DNA of 53,119 nucleotides from Campylobacterales bacterium (GCA_014859655.1 JACUTT010000011.1:1-53119); one strand, 5' to 3'. Shown: positions 34,264 to 43,638, counted from the first letter of the stretch. The notes: generated from the letters alone by a model not told the origin. Made by a program: numbers and translations.

Positions 34264-35976
34264 ATGAGTATTCCTATTTATACTTACGATGCGGTAATTG
34301 TTGGTGCAGGGCTTGCGGGCTGTGCAGCGGCACTTGAACTGCAAAAAGCCGGCAAAAAGGTCGCGGTTATCACAAAACTGCACCCTTTGCGTTCACACTC
34401 AGGGGCTGCTCAAGGCGGTATCAATGCGGCATTCAGCGAGGCAGACAGTGTTGAACTGCACGAGTTTGACACGGTAAAAGGTTCTGACTACCTGGCCGAT
34501 CAGGATGTGGTTGAGTTTATGTGTAAGAATGCCCCGGAAACGGTGCGTTGGATCGAGCGTATGGGCGCGGCCTTCTCGCGTACGGATGACGGCAAGATCG
34601 CACAGCGCCCCTTTGGCGGACAATCCTCACCGCGTGCCTGTTTCGCAAAAGACCGCACGGGACTTACACTCTTGCAGACGATCTATGAGCAGGCAAACCG
34701 CCATGGTGTTACCTTTTGGGACGAGTGGTATGCCGCAGATCTTCTGTATGAAGATGGAAAAGTATACGGCGTAGCCGCTTATGATATTCGTAACTCCGAA
34801 AGAGCGATCTTTAACGCTAAAAGCGTCATGTTCGCCACCGGCGGATATGCACGTGCTTTCAAGATCAACTCCAATGCCCACGCCAACACAGGTGACGGAC
34901 TTTCACTGGTTGCGCGCCATGGACTTCCACTTGAAGATATGGAGTTTGTGCAATTCCACCCATCGGGACTCTCCGGAAACGGTGTTCTTATCTCTGAGGC
35001 AGCGCGTGGGGAAGGCGGACGTCTTCTCAACTCTGAGGGCGAGCGTTTTATGGAGCGTTATGCGCCTAACGCGCTGGAGCTTGCTTCTCGCGACGTGGTT
35101 GCGCGTGCTATCATACAGGAGATCCGCGAAGGCCGCGGTGTAGGTCCGCGTAAAGATGCGGTCTATATCGACCTTGTGCATCTTGGCAAAGAGAAGATCA
35201 TGGAGAGACTTCCTGAGCTTCGTGATCTGGCCATCACCTTCTTGGGCCTTGACATGATCAAAGAGCCTATCCTTATCTCTGCCACGGCACACTACTCGAT
35301 GGGAGGTATTCCCTGCGACGTCGACGGGCATGTGCGCAAGAACAACACCGAGTTCGTAGAGGGCTTCTACGCAGCGGGCGAATGTTCTTGTGTCTCTGTC
35401 CACGGTGCGAACCGACTGGGCGCGAACTCTGTGCTTGAGGCGCTTCTTTTCGGCCGTTTTGTCGGCAAGTCGATGGTCAATGACATTGACGGCATCGAAC
35501 TGCGCAAAGCCACACAGGCTGACGCGGACGCTATGAATAAAGAGATCGACTGGGTCCTGAGCAACAACGGTACGGAAAAAGTCGCTCTTCTTCGCAACGA
35601 GCTGCAACAGTCGATGACAGACAATGCCGGTGTTTTCCGAACAGAAGAGACGCTGATCAAACAAGTTGCCATCATGAAAGAGCTGCAGGCACGTTACAAA
35701 AACATCCGTATCGAAGACAAGTCAAAGATCTTCAATACCGAACTGCAAGAAGCGATCGAGTTTGGACATATGCTTGATTACTCGCTCTTCATCGTCGAGA
35801 GTGCTCTGGCACGCAAAGAGAGCCGGGGTGCGCACTTCCGCGAAGATTTTACCGCGCGTGATGATGAGAACTTCTTGAAACACACCATGGCCTACATGGA
35901 CAAAGACGGAAAAATCAAGCTAGACTACATGGACGTCATACTGGGCAAACATGAACTTAAAGCCAGAAGCTACTAA
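34264..35976 (+). CDS. sdhA: Succinate dehydrogenase/fumarate reductase flavoprotein
   Basis: The 570-aa FAD subunit starts at ATG 34264 behind GGAGG; the open frame extends 37 codons upstream without ribosome site. It has the dinucleotide fold [18 protein letters not shown], the flavin-linking His in [47 protein letters not shown] and [18 protein letters not shown]. There is no twin-arginine signal, unlike periplasmic MfrA of Campylobacter, so this should face the cytoplasm. With sdhB and sdhE it forms a type-E complex on menaquinone. Confidence 0.96.
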   Translation: MSIPIYTYDAVIVGAGLAGCAAALELQKAGKKVAVITKLHPLRSHSGAAQGGINAAFSEADSVELHEFDTVKGSDYLADQDVVEFMCKNAPETVRWIERMGAAFSRTDDGKIAQRPFGGQSSPRACFAKDRTGLTLLQTIYEQANRHGVTFWDEWYAADLLYEDGKVYGVAAYDIRNSERAIFNAKSVMFATGGYARAFKINSNAHANTGDGLSLVARHGLPLEDMEFVQFHPSGLSGNGVLISEAARGEGGRLLNSEGERFMERYAPNALELASRDVVARAIIQEIREGRGVGPRKDAVYIDLVHLGKEKIMERLPELRDLAITFLGLDMIKEPILISATAHYSMGGIPCDVDGHVRKNNTEFVEGFYAAGECSCVSVHGANRLGANSVLEALLFGRFVGKSMVNDIDGIELRKATQADADAMNKEIDWVLSNNGTEKVALLRNELQQSMTDNAGVFRTEETLIKQVAIMKELQARYKNIRIEDKSKIFNTELQEAIEFGHMLDYSLFIVESALARKESRGAHFREDFTARDDENFLKHTMAYMDKDGKIKLDYMDVILGKHELKARSY

Positions 35977-35986
35977 GGAGAGAGAC

Positions 35987-36967
35987 GTGAGTGAGATCAA
36001 AACACAAAAAATTACCTTCAAGGTATTTCGTTTCAACTCTGAAACTGACTATCTTCCGAACTATATCGATTATGAATTGGAAGTCACACACGAAGAGGTT
36101 GTGCTTGACATCTTGAACCGCATCAAATGGGGGATGGACGGCTCGCTTTCCTACCGCCGTTCATGCCGCCACGGTATCTGCGGTATCTGTTCTGTTAAGG
36201 TTGCCGGCAAGGCGATCCTGGCCTGTAAAGAGAATGTCCTCAGCCTGGTAGCCGCATTCGGCACTGAACTCGTCATTGAGCCGCTGAGCATCAAACGCGC
36301 GATGAAAGACCTTATCATCGACAAGGGAGACTTCTGGAGCAAGCATGACCAGATCAAACCTTACCTGATCAGCGAGATCGAAGAGTATCCTGAGACAGAA
36401 AACCTGGTCACACCGCAGCAAGCAGAAGCGCTCAACGAAGCGGACTACTGCATACAGTGCGGTGCCTGCCACTACTCCTGTCCTGCGCTTGAGATCAATG
36501 AGCAGTTCATCGGGCCGGCAGCCTTTGCCAAGGCTTTCCGTTTTGAAGCTGACGTACGTGACGAGGCCGGAAACGAGCGTCTAAACATCATTAATGCTCC
36601 CGAAGAGGGAGTGTGGGACTGTGTCAAATGTATGGAGTGTGCGGAAGTCTGTCCGAAAGATGTCAATCCTATCGAGAAGATCACTCAGCTTCACAACATG
36701 GTCTTTAGCGCAGGCGTAGCCAAAAACAATATCGCAACACGCCACGCGGTCTATTTCAAAGACTCAATAGCAAAACACGGACAGCTCAATGAGGCCGGTC
36801 TGGTCATCTATTCTGAAAAAGGCTACGGGATGTACAAACACCTCAAAGTCGGCGCCAGAATGATCGCCAAAGGCAAGGCGCATATCAATCCGTTTATCGT
36901 TCCAAAATCTGACAAGATGGATGAGATCGCCAAACTCGTCAAATCTTCGTCAAGCGCGAAATTTTAA
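35987..36967 (+). CDS. sdhB: Succinate dehydrogenase/fumarate reductase iron-sulfur subunit
   Basis: The 326-aa subunit begins with GTG 35987 behind AAGGAGAGAG, 10 nt after sdhA; the longer frame would start inside sdhA. The [2Fe-2S] set is in RRSCRHGICGICSVKVAG plus LAC. The two cubane-cluster motifs are CIQCGACHYSCP and CVKCMECAEVCPKDVNP. It passes electrons between the flavin and SdhE. The N-terminal stretch FRFNSETDYLPNY also recurs in the degenerate protein at 38.6-39.6 kb. Confidence 0.97.
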   Translation: MSEIKTQKITFKVFRFNSETDYLPNYIDYELEVTHEEVVLDILNRIKWGMDGSLSYRRSCRHGICGICSVKVAGKAILACKENVLSLVAAFGTELVIEPLSIKRAMKDLIIDKGDFWSKHDQIKPYLISEIEEYPETENLVTPQQAEALNEADYCIQCGACHYSCPALEINEQFIGPAAFAKAFRFEADVRDEAGNERLNIINAPEEGVWDCVKCMECAEVCPKDVNPIEKITQLHNMVFSAGVAKNNIATRHAVYFKDSIAKHGQLNEAGLVIYSEKGYGMYKHLKVGARMIAKGKAHINPFIVPKSDKMDEIAKLVKSSSSAKF

Positions 36968-36978
36968 GGAGTACAACA

Positions 36979-37857
36979 ATGTCTACACTGAAATATGCAC
37001 TATTTACCGGTTGTACTGCACGTCAAAGTACGCCCGAGCAGATGATGTCAACGATGGCCATCGCTGAAAAGATGGGAATTGAACTGGAGATCTTGGAAGA
37101 AGCGACCTGCTGTGGCGCGTCGCACCTTCAAGATTTTGACGACTTTTTGTCGCTCGTTCTCAATGCGCGCAATATCTGCTATGCGGAAAAACGCGGCATG
37201 ACCATGGTCACGATCTGTAACACCTGTCAGCTCAACACGATGATGACCAAACGCCGTCTCGACAAAGATCCTGAGCTAAAAGCACGCGTCAATGAGAAGC
37301 TTGCCGAAGTCGGTCTTGAGTACAAAGGCGAGTCTGAAATCAAACACTTTTTGTACGCGATCATCGACGATTTTGGTCTTGAGAACTTAAAAAAGATGGT
37401 AGTCAAGCCGCTTAGCCAGTTCAATATCGCACCCTTCTACGGATGCCATAATATCCGCCCTTCGGAGATACACGAAGAGTCAAACGGGCATGAAAATGCC
37501 TATGCACCTCGATCGCTTGACGACCTTATCTTGGCCTGCGGCGGCGTGAGTGTTAATTATGCAGAGAAGAACAAATGCTGCGGTTTCCATGCCGAGCTTC
37601 AAGCGCCTCACACGGCAGCTGTCTTGACCGGCAATGCGATCATGGGAGCCATGGATAACAATGCTGACTGGATGGTAACACCCTGCCCGCTTTGTCACCT
37701 CAAGCTTGACACCCAGTACGAACACGCCTCCAAGGCAGTCGGACGTGAGGTTAAGCTCCCGGTGCTTCATATGCAGCAGATGATAGGACTCGCGTTTGGG
37801 ATTTCCGGCAAAGAGCTGGGCTTGCAGCATCACGTGAGTGAAGTAAACTTCGTCTAA
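36979..37857 (+). CDS. sdhE: SdhE/HdrB-like CCG-domain subunit
   Basis: A 292-aa protein with two cysteine-rich CCG domains, as in heterodisulfide reductase HdrB and type-E SdhE/SdhC. The first reads EATCCGASH with CNTCQLN, the second FYGCHNIRP, KCCGFHAEL and CPLCHLKLD. These bind iron-sulfur clusters and anchor the enzyme to the membrane for quinone reaction. GGAG precedes the ATG. A strong bidirectional terminator follows. It closes the sdhA-sdhB-sdhE operon. Confidence 0.94.
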   Translation: MSTLKYALFTGCTARQSTPEQMMSTMAIAEKMGIELEILEEATCCGASHLQDFDDFLSLVLNARNICYAEKRGMTMVTICNTCQLNTMMTKRRLDKDPELKARVNEKLAEVGLEYKGESEIKHFLYAIIDDFGLENLKKMVVKPLSQFNIAPFYGCHNIRPSEIHEESNGHENAYAPRSLDDLILACGGVSVNYAEKNKCCGFHAELQAPHTAAVLTGNAIMGAMDNNADWMVTPCPLCHLKLDTQYEHASKAVGREVKLPVLHMQQMIGLAFGISGKELGLQHHVSEVNFV

Positions 37858-37862
37858 CTATG

Positions 37863-37894
37863 AAAACAGCAAGGCCTTTGCCTTACTGTTTTTT
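37863..37894. terminator. Bidirectional terminator between sdhE and the Met-rich gene
   Basis: A stem of AAAACAG and AAGGC with GCCTT and CTGTTTT (one C/A mismatch, CTTT loop), followed by T residues on both strands. It can end sdhABE transcripts and those from the minus-strand Met-rich locus. Confidence 0.85.
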
Positions 37895-37913
37895 CTCCCT
37901 CTTATTAAAAACT

Positions 37914-38327
37914 TTAGAGCACTTTTTTAAGCTGCTCTTTCAGCTCCGGATTGTCGTTAAGCGTTTTCTTGAACGCCTCTTGATTTAGGAGCATATTTGA
38001 AGCATCATTTGGATATTTTCAGGATCACTCATTAGCTTTCTTCGCATCGTATCTCTGAATCGCAACTGTTCCTGCTGCATCTTTTGTTGATGCTCGCTCA
38101 TCATCTTTTGCATTTCCGGATCGCTCATTATCCTCTTTTGGGCGTCAGCACCCATCATACCCATCATGTTCTGCTGCTGCATAGCATATTGCATCATGTG
38201 TCTATTCTGCATCTCTTGATTGTTCATGCCCATGCCGCCTTTTTGCATCGTTCCAGCAGCGTCTGCTGCATGTGCCCCCAAGTGTGAGTATTCCTGCTGC
38301 CATTGCTGTAGTTAGCCATCGTTTCAT
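37914..38327 (-). pseudogene. Broken Met/Gln-rich exported protein, two indels
   Basis: Read with two single-base corrections, this is a 137-aa exported protein. AAGGAA precedes ATG 38327 and a signal peptide MKRWLTTAMAAGILTLG. The next frame then supplies AHAADAAGTMQKGG, a natural AHA-AD cleavage site, and a body rich in Met and Gln (for example HMMQYAMQQQNMMGMM). The last part is LLNQEAFKKTLNDNPELKEQ. The first break is at the G5 run (38275-38279 on the plus strand as C5; four would restore the frame). The second is at the AAA run (37996-37998; four would restore it). Only 37985-38281 is open as written. It may bind copper(I) or form a periplasmic helical protein. It is either a pseudogene or a sequencing artefact. 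Confidence 0.75.
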
Positions 38328-38499
38328 ACTGATTCCTTTGTTGTTTTGATATTTCGAGTTTTCATTATAAAAAGAAAGGCATAAATTATACGTTAAATCA
38401 TATTATTATTTATTTTAAAATGGAAAAAAGAAAGGGGAATTTGGCGAATACCACCACTACAAGATCCATGTGGATAGTTTAGCGGCACTTGGAGCTGTT

Positions 38500-39633
38500 T
38501 TACAAGAAAGAGATTTTGACCTTGTGATCGTCGAAGCCTAGTTTTGCGCGGTCCCTCTCTCCTTCAAGCAACTGCACGAACTGTTCTTGGCAGATGACGC
38601 TTAAGCCTATCTCACGGCCCGTCAGACGCTACATCTTTGCTTGGTTCTTGTCAAAAAAGTCACGCATTTTTTCATTTTTAACCAGAATAAAGTCGGCATT
38701 TTTGTCCATCGCCTGCAGCAGTATGTCTCCCGCGATCATGCAAGAGAAGTTCTTGTCAACATGCTGTGAGTATGGGGTCATGTCTTCATGTTTTGAGGGG
38801 ATATTGATATGGACGGCACCGCTTTTTTCAACAAGAGACTCGATCGTGCCCGGCTCGGTCCCCTCGTAGGTGGCTATATTGAAACCGGCAAAGTCCCGAC
38901 TTTCTTGAACGGAAATTTCTTCGCTCTGCCTGTTTGTTCCCTCTGCAGGCAGAGGGCTTTCTTTTTGGAAAAAGTCACGGATCTTTTTGCCAATCTTTGA
39001 TTTTGGTTCGGGTTTTAACATTTTGAGACACTTTTTCAGAAGCTGTTCTATTGTTGCTTCTTCTGCACTGTCGTAGCTAAAGAGTCTGTTTTTCAATGAA
39101 GAGTGGTACCAGACGCCATTGTCCTTATCGCTTAGCAGACGCAGAATCTCTTTTTCATTTTCAGGGTGCTTTTCGATGATCTCGGCCGCACACAGAAGGA
39201 CATGGTCACCTATGTAGTCTCGTTTGTAGTTGAGGGTGTTGGAGGCGTAGTAGTGCAGCTCTGTACGTTTAAGGCAGCTCTCTTTCTCCTCCTGGCTCAT
39301 GTAGGGTGCAAGCAGGTCCAGTTTTGAGGCGAGATCGCTTTTGTCGATTTGAAGGTCTTTATAGACCAGAAACTCACTCGCCGGCCCTATCGTGAGTGTT
39401 TCTCCGCATCGGCTTATCACATCTGCAATGCGTTCGCTCGATCTTAAAAAATAGTGGTTAATCTTGCAGACACCCTCTTTGTCAAATCCAAAAGGCTGAA
39501 TCAAATTTATTTTTTCAAAAAGATCAGCTATCGTCTCATCGCTGCTATAGGAAACGCTATGCTTTGTGTAGTAGGGAAGATAGTCTGTACGACTGTCAAA
39601 CCTAAATAATTCCACCTCTGTCTTAGCCATCAT
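38500..39633 (-). pseudogene. Cysteine-poor SdhB/SdhE-like fusion with in-frame amber
   Basis: The frame starts at ATG 39633 (or 39630) behind GGAG and runs 334 codons to TAG at 38629-38631, then continues for 42 more sense codons to TAA 38500-38502. The N-terminal half matches the SdhB of this window: FRFDSRTDYLP versus FRFNSETDYLP, and KDLQIDKSDL versus KDLIIDKGDF. The C-terminal half matches the second CCG domain of SdhE (FNIA, then AMDKNADF). After the amber, TGREIGLSVICQEQF aligns without gaps to VGREVKLPVLHMQQM of SdhE. The iron-sulfur cysteines are lost. It converges on sdhE and may be a structural partner. I think related Campylobacterota genes exist as a DUF family near sdh, from memory only. 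Confidence 0.8.
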
Positions 39634-39791
39634 ATCAACTCCAAAATGCATAATTTGCACTATTATAATATAAAAAATTAAAATAATATCATGATATCAA
39701 TGTAGTTGTTGGCTTTTAATTATAGTACAAGCTTAGAGGCGCACTTAAGCAATTTTCCTATAGACTGAGTGACATTAACACAGGAGAATAC

Positions 39792-40043
39792 ATGCAATTA
39801 GAGAGCTTGATCATTATCTTGGCCATCGGCGCTGTCGCGGGCTGGCTGGCCGGAATTATTATGAAAGGAAGAGGTTTCGGCGTCATTGGAAATATTGTCG
39901 TAGGCATTGTCGGTGCTGTGCTTGGCGCCTACCTCTTTAACTTTTTGGGCATCGCGGTGGCGGGATTGATAGGTGCCTTGATCACGGCCACTGTAGGCGC
40001 TGTCGTATTGCTTTTTATCGCAAGCCTCATCCGAAAAGCCTAA
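39792..40043 (+). CDS. GlsB/YeaQ/YmgE family stress membrane protein
   Basis: An 83-aa, three-span, glycine-rich membrane protein of the transglycosylase-associated family. It shows the usual pattern GWLAGIIMKGRGFGVIGNIV, then a second Gly/Ala-rich span and a short basic tail. AGGAG precedes the ATG. Its role in stress is poorly known. It stands alone between the fusion gene and xth. Confidence 0.9.
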   Translation: MQLESLIIILAIGAVAGWLAGIIMKGRGFGVIGNIVVGIVGAVLGAYLFNFLGIAVAGLIGALITATVGAVVLLFIASLIRKA

Positions 40044-40146
40044 TAAAACTATTTTGGTTTAGCATTAAGGTCAGCTGGGGTTTTTAGAGGTGCCCTTAAG
40101 CCCATCCACACCCCCTCTTGGATAAAATTCATAAAAAATATCAGGA

Positions 40147-40923
40147 ATGCCTTTGTCGATAGAAATCATCTCGTGGAACGTCAACGGAATCCGCGCCGTC
40201 TCCACTAAAAAAGCGCTCAAATGGATAGATGAAAGAGTTCCCGATATCCTCTGTCTTCAAGAGATCAAAGCCCTTGAAGAGCAGATCCCGGACGATCTTT
40301 TCGAGCTGGAGTATGCCCACCGCTCCGTCAACAGTGCCGACAAAAAAGGCTACTCCGGCACCGCCACTTTTTCAAGCAGCGTACCACTTTATACAAAAAA
40401 CAGGCATGAGATCGATCTCGGTCGGGAGGGACGCATTCTCGAGCAGGACTTTGGCGACTTTGTGCTCTTTAACGTCTACTTTCCCAATGGGCAGAAAAAC
40501 GATGAGCGTCTGGAGGTCAAGATGAAGTTTTATGATGACTTTTTCACGCACTGCCAGGCACTTCGCGAAGAGGGGAAGTCGATCGTCATCTGCGGCGATG
40601 TCAATACCGCCCACAAAGAGATCGACCTTAAAAATCCCAAAGCCAATTCTAAGACATCGGGCTTTTTGCCGATAGAGCGCGAATGGATGGACAAGCTCGT
40701 CGCGCACGGCTATGTCGATACTTTTAGGTATGTGCATGGGGAACGCGAGGAGGAGTACAGCTGGTGGTCCTACCGCTCGGGAGCGCGCATCAAAAATGTG
40801 GGGTGGAGAATTGACTACTTTTTTATCTCAGAAGACCTGATCGAATGCCTTGAAGATGCCTTTATTCTCCAAGAGGTGGAGGGCTCGGACCACTGCCCTG
40901 TAGGGATCAGACTCGATATATAA
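40147..40923 (+). CDS. xth: Exodeoxyribonuclease III
   Basis: A 258-aa AP endonuclease and 3' exonuclease for base-excision repair. The family boxes are ISWNVNGIRAV, DILCLQEIKA, KKGYSGTATFS, CGDVNTAHKEIDLKNPK, GWRIDYFFIS and GSDHCPVGIRLD. These include the metal Glu and the catalytic Asp/His. The length fits XthA. A strong bidirectional terminator lies right after the stop. Confidence 0.97.
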   Translation: MPLSIEIISWNVNGIRAVSTKKALKWIDERVPDILCLQEIKALEEQIPDDLFELEYAHRSVNSADKKGYSGTATFSSSVPLYTKNRHEIDLGREGRILEQDFGDFVLFNVYFPNGQKNDERLEVKMKFYDDFFTHCQALREEGKSIVICGDVNTAHKEIDLKNPKANSKTSGFLPIEREWMDKLVAHGYVDTFRYVHGEREEEYSWWSYRSGARIKNVGWRIDYFFISEDLIECLEDAFILQEVEGSDHCPVGIRLDI

Positions 40924-40955
40924 ATCACTATATAGTTTTTTATATAGTGATTTTT
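40922..40955. terminator. Bidirectional terminator between xth and mogA
   Basis: AAATCACTATATA pairs fully with TATATAGTGATTT across a GTTTTT loop, and is followed by T residues. It serves xth on plus and the aroB-mogA operon on minus. Confidence 0.85.
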
Positions 40956-40959
40956 CTGC

Positions 40960-41493
40960 CTATTTTGCCTTTGGACGGAAGGCTTTTATTACCTCTTCGT
41001 TGCACTCGAGATAAGGTCCTTCGATCAGGTCGATACAGTAGGGAACAGCCGGGAAAACGGCGTCCAGACACTCTCGGATCGACTTCGGTTTTCCAGGAAG
41101 GTTGATGATGAGTGACTTTCCGCGTATCCCTGCCGTCTGGCGCGACAAGATCGCCGTCGGTACAAACTTGAGGCTCTCCTGACGCATCAGCTCGCCAAAT
41201 CCCGGCATCATCTTTTCGCAGACATTTTCAGTCGCTTCGGGCGTCACGTCGCGCGGGGCGGGACCCGTTCCACCTGTCGTCACCACGAGGCAACACCCCT
41301 CTTTGTCGCAAAGCTCGATCATCGCCTTTTCGATCTCTGCCTGCTCGTCGGGGATGCAGCGGTAGGCCTCTTCCCAGGGGCTGAGGAGATAATCATTCAT
41401 CGTATCGATGATCGCCCTGCCAGAGATGTCTTCGTACACGCCTGCGCTCGCGCGGTCCGAGGCGGTGATAATCCCAATCTTAATCTTGCTCAT
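40960..41493 (-). CDS. mogA: Molybdopterin adenylyltransferase
   Basis: MogA adenylates molybdopterin for molybdenum-cofactor synthesis. The 177-aa protein has IGIITASDRASAG, the nucleotide-binding VVTTGGTGPAPRDVTPEAT and LPGKPKSIRECLDAVFP. Length is normal. Its ATG overlaps the bioV stop as ATGA. It is the last gene of the minus-strand operon starting at aroB. Confidence 0.95.
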   Translation of the reverse strand: MSKIKIGIITASDRASAGVYEDISGRAIIDTMNDYLLSPWEEAYRCIPDEQAEIEKAMIELCDKEGCCLVVTTGGTGPAPRDVTPEATENVCEKMMPGFGELMRQESLKFVPTAILSRQTAGIRGKSLIINLPGKPKSIRECLDAVFPAVPYCIDLIEGPYLECNEEVIKAFRPKAK

Positions 41494-42014
41494 TGTTTTT
41501 CCTTTGTCTGTAGTGTGTGTCCTGCGCGGTTTATCATATAGGTCGTCGCGAAAGGCAGAAAAAATGCCTTTGATTTTTTCGGGTCAATGATCCGGTCTTC
41601 GCTCCCCAGATAGACCTCTATTTCAACGCCTCTGTCTTTCAAGGCTTTGAGTTTGTCCGTTTTCCACTCATAATAGAGCAGTTCGCGAAGCTGTTCTTCA
41701 CTGCCCTGCTCCATAACAACGCTCTCGTCAATGGGCGCGGGGGAAAAGCATGAACTCAAAAAATTCTTCAGATAGGCCTGCTTCTCTTTTAGAAAATAGA
41801 TCAGCTGCATACGTTTAAATTTTTCGTTCTTGTCCTGAAAAAAAGCGGGCGAAAAGAGCTGCAGCGTGTCGATGCGTTTTTCGCTCTTCAGGGCCTCTTC
41901 GAAGGCGCTGATAGCCCCATAGGAAAAACCCGCGATCGTATATTCCGACGCTTTCAGATAGGGATCAAAAAGTCTTTTGTCATGCGAAAGTGAAAAGCCG
42001 CTATAGAAGGTCAT
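41490..42014 (-). CDS. bioV: Pimeloyl-ACP methyl ester esterase BioV
   Basis: A 174-aa alpha/beta hydrolase of the BioV group, which replaces BioH in Helicobacter-type biotin synthesis. It opens [12 protein letters not shown] and has the nucleophile elbow GFSYGAISA. Possible partners are the Asp in YLGSEDRIIDP and the His in INRAGHTLQ. It overlaps the FtsH-like gene by 14 nt and mogA by 4 nt. The family call rests on length, the opening motif and phylum. Confidence 0.8.
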   Translation of the reverse strand: MTFYSGFSLSHDKRLFDPYLKASEYTIAGFSYGAISAFEEALKSEKRIDTLQLFSPAFFQDKNEKFKRMQLIYFLKEKQAYLKNFLSSCFSPAPIDESVVMEQGSEEQLRELLYYEWKTDKLKALKDRGVEIEVYLGSEDRIIDPKKSKAFFLPFATTYMINRAGHTLQTKEKQ

Positions 42015-43638
42015 CCATCACTTTCTTTATCTGTTCTTTATATATCTGCTCTTTGGAAATCAGCTCGCTTTGGAGCGCCTCTACCTGAGCTCTCATACCG
42101 CCTAAGAACTCTTTTGTCTCCGCATAAAGCTTGTTGATCAGATGGGCATTGTCTTTCGCCGAAGGGATGATCTGTTCGCCCATTGCGTAGTTTTCCAAGA
42201 CCAGCTGAACGATCTTTTTTGCCTCATTGAGATCTTCAGCCACATTGCTGGAGTGCTCACCGTAGTGGATCTCACAGATCGCCATGCCCGAGAGCATCAC
42301 CTTGATGTAGGCGAAGAGCTTGTGCTTGCTTACCAGGTCGACGTCATAGGGTTTCAGGCCGTCATTGACCATCGTGAACTTCTCAAAAGGAACCTCGAAC
42401 CAGTAGGCGCTGAGTGCCTTGGCCGACTGATAAAGTGCCTGCAGATCCTGTTCTTGGGCACTGTAGCTCTTTACCTTATGTTTTCCGAAGAGGACCTTGT
42501 CTTTGACCGCAAGGACCTCTGCCATCGAGATGCTTTTTTTGTCATGGCGAAGCGTTTCAAGGGCGGCTTCATTGACCAGTGTCGCCAAAGAGGCACCGTT
42601 GAAGCCTATGGTCATCCGTGAGATCTCTTTGATGTCGACGTCATGGGGAAGATTTTCAAAATATTTGCCGATGATCGCCTCACGCTCATCGACGGTAGGA
42701 AGATCGACAAAGATGCGGCGGTCGAAACGTCCGGAACGAAGTAGTGCGGTATCGAGAACATCGATCTTGTTGGTCGCGGCGATGACAACCACGCCGCTTG
42801 AATCCTCAAAGCCGTCCATTTCGGTCAAAAGCTGGTTCAGCGTCGCTTCGCGCTCGTCATTCCGGCTTGCGCCTCGCATACGTCCGACAGCATCAATTTC
42901 ATCAATAAAGATGATAGAGGGGGCATTCCGCTTGGCCTGGACAAAGAGTTCACGCACACGTTTTGCTCCCATACCGACATAGATCTGCACAAATGAGGCT
43001 CCACTTTGGTAGTAAAAGGGCACATTCGCTTCGCCGGCAACAGCCTTGGCGATCATCGTCTTTCCCACACCCGGAGGCCCGACCAGCAAAACTCCTCGCG
43101 GCATTTTTGCTCCGAAGTTTTTATACTTTTTGGGAGAACGCAAAAAATCGATGATCTCTTCCAATTCCTCTTTGACCCCGGAAATACCGCCGACATCTTT
43201 GAATGTAATGTCCGAATGAGAAGGCGAGATAGGATCGCTCAGTCCAAGCGAAGAGCTGCTTGATGATGGTGGATTTGTGCTCTCCGCCTTCTTTTTGAAA
43301 CCGAAGCGGTAGAGTACTCCGCCAAAGATCAAAATAATGCTCAAAGCCATAAGTATCTGTACGACATAGTTGCTTGAACTTGCCTCAACAGGAACGCGCG
43401 AAAGAAGGTGCTTGTCAATCATCACCGTAGGAATTCGATAGGTCTCTTCCTCGGTTATCAGGTAGATCTTCTCATCTGCCAGAATCGCACGTTTTATCAG
43501 CCCCTGCTCTAGAAGTTCATTGCTTTTATCCAAGGTGATCGCTACGCTGTTGTCGCGCAAAAGAGCAAAAAGGAAAAGCCCCAGAAGTATCCCGGCCGAG
43601 AAATAGAGTACCCAGCGGTTTGTCTTAGAGTCTAGCAT
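42001..43638 (-). CDS. FtsH-like membrane AAA protein lacking the protease motif
   Basis: A 545-aa protein with two membrane spans (about 10-26 and 93-110) and an AAA ATPase module. Walker A is GPPGVGKT (187-194), Walker B IIFIDEID (242-249) and the second region of homology [11 protein letters not shown]. In the C-terminal peptidase-like part, FtsH has the zinc motif HEAGH after a Tyr. Here Tyr403 is followed by Gln-Ser-Ala-Lys-Ala, so the protease is dead. It may act as an ATP-driven unfoldase or chaperone. It overlaps mtaB by 14 nt and bioV by 14 nt. A catalytic FtsH should be elsewhere in the genome. Confidence 0.88.
   Translation of the reverse strand: MLDSKTNRWVLYFSAGILLGLFLFALLRDNSVAITLDKSNELLEQGLIKRAILADEKIYLITEEETYRIPTVMIDKHLLSRVPVEASSSNYVVQILMALSIILIFGGVLYRFGFKKKAESTNPPSSSSSSLGLSDPISPSHSDITFKDVGGISGVKEELEEIIDFLRSPKKYKNFGAKMPRGVLLVGPPGVGKTMIAKAVAGEANVPFYYQSGASFVQIYVGMGAKRVRELFVQAKRNAPSIIFIDEIDAVGRMRGASRNDEREATLNQLLTEMDGFEDSSGVVVIAATNKIDVLDTALLRSGRFDRRIFVDLPTVDEREAIIGKYFENLPHDVDIKEISRMTIGFNGASLATLVNEAALETLRHDKKSISMAEVLAVKDKVLFGKHKVKSYSAQEQDLQALYQSAKALSAYWFEVPFEKFTMVNDGLKPYDVDLVSKHKLFAYIKVMLSGMAICEIHYGEHSSNVAEDLNEAKKIVQLVLENYAMGEQIIPSAKDNAHLINKLYAETKEFLGGMRAQVEALQSELISKEQIYKEQIKKVMDDLL

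Noticed and set aside
34903-35664. Long minus-strand frame (253 codons) inside sdhA
   Set aside because: Antisense shadow of a GC-richer conserved gene; no start signal or recognisable domain.
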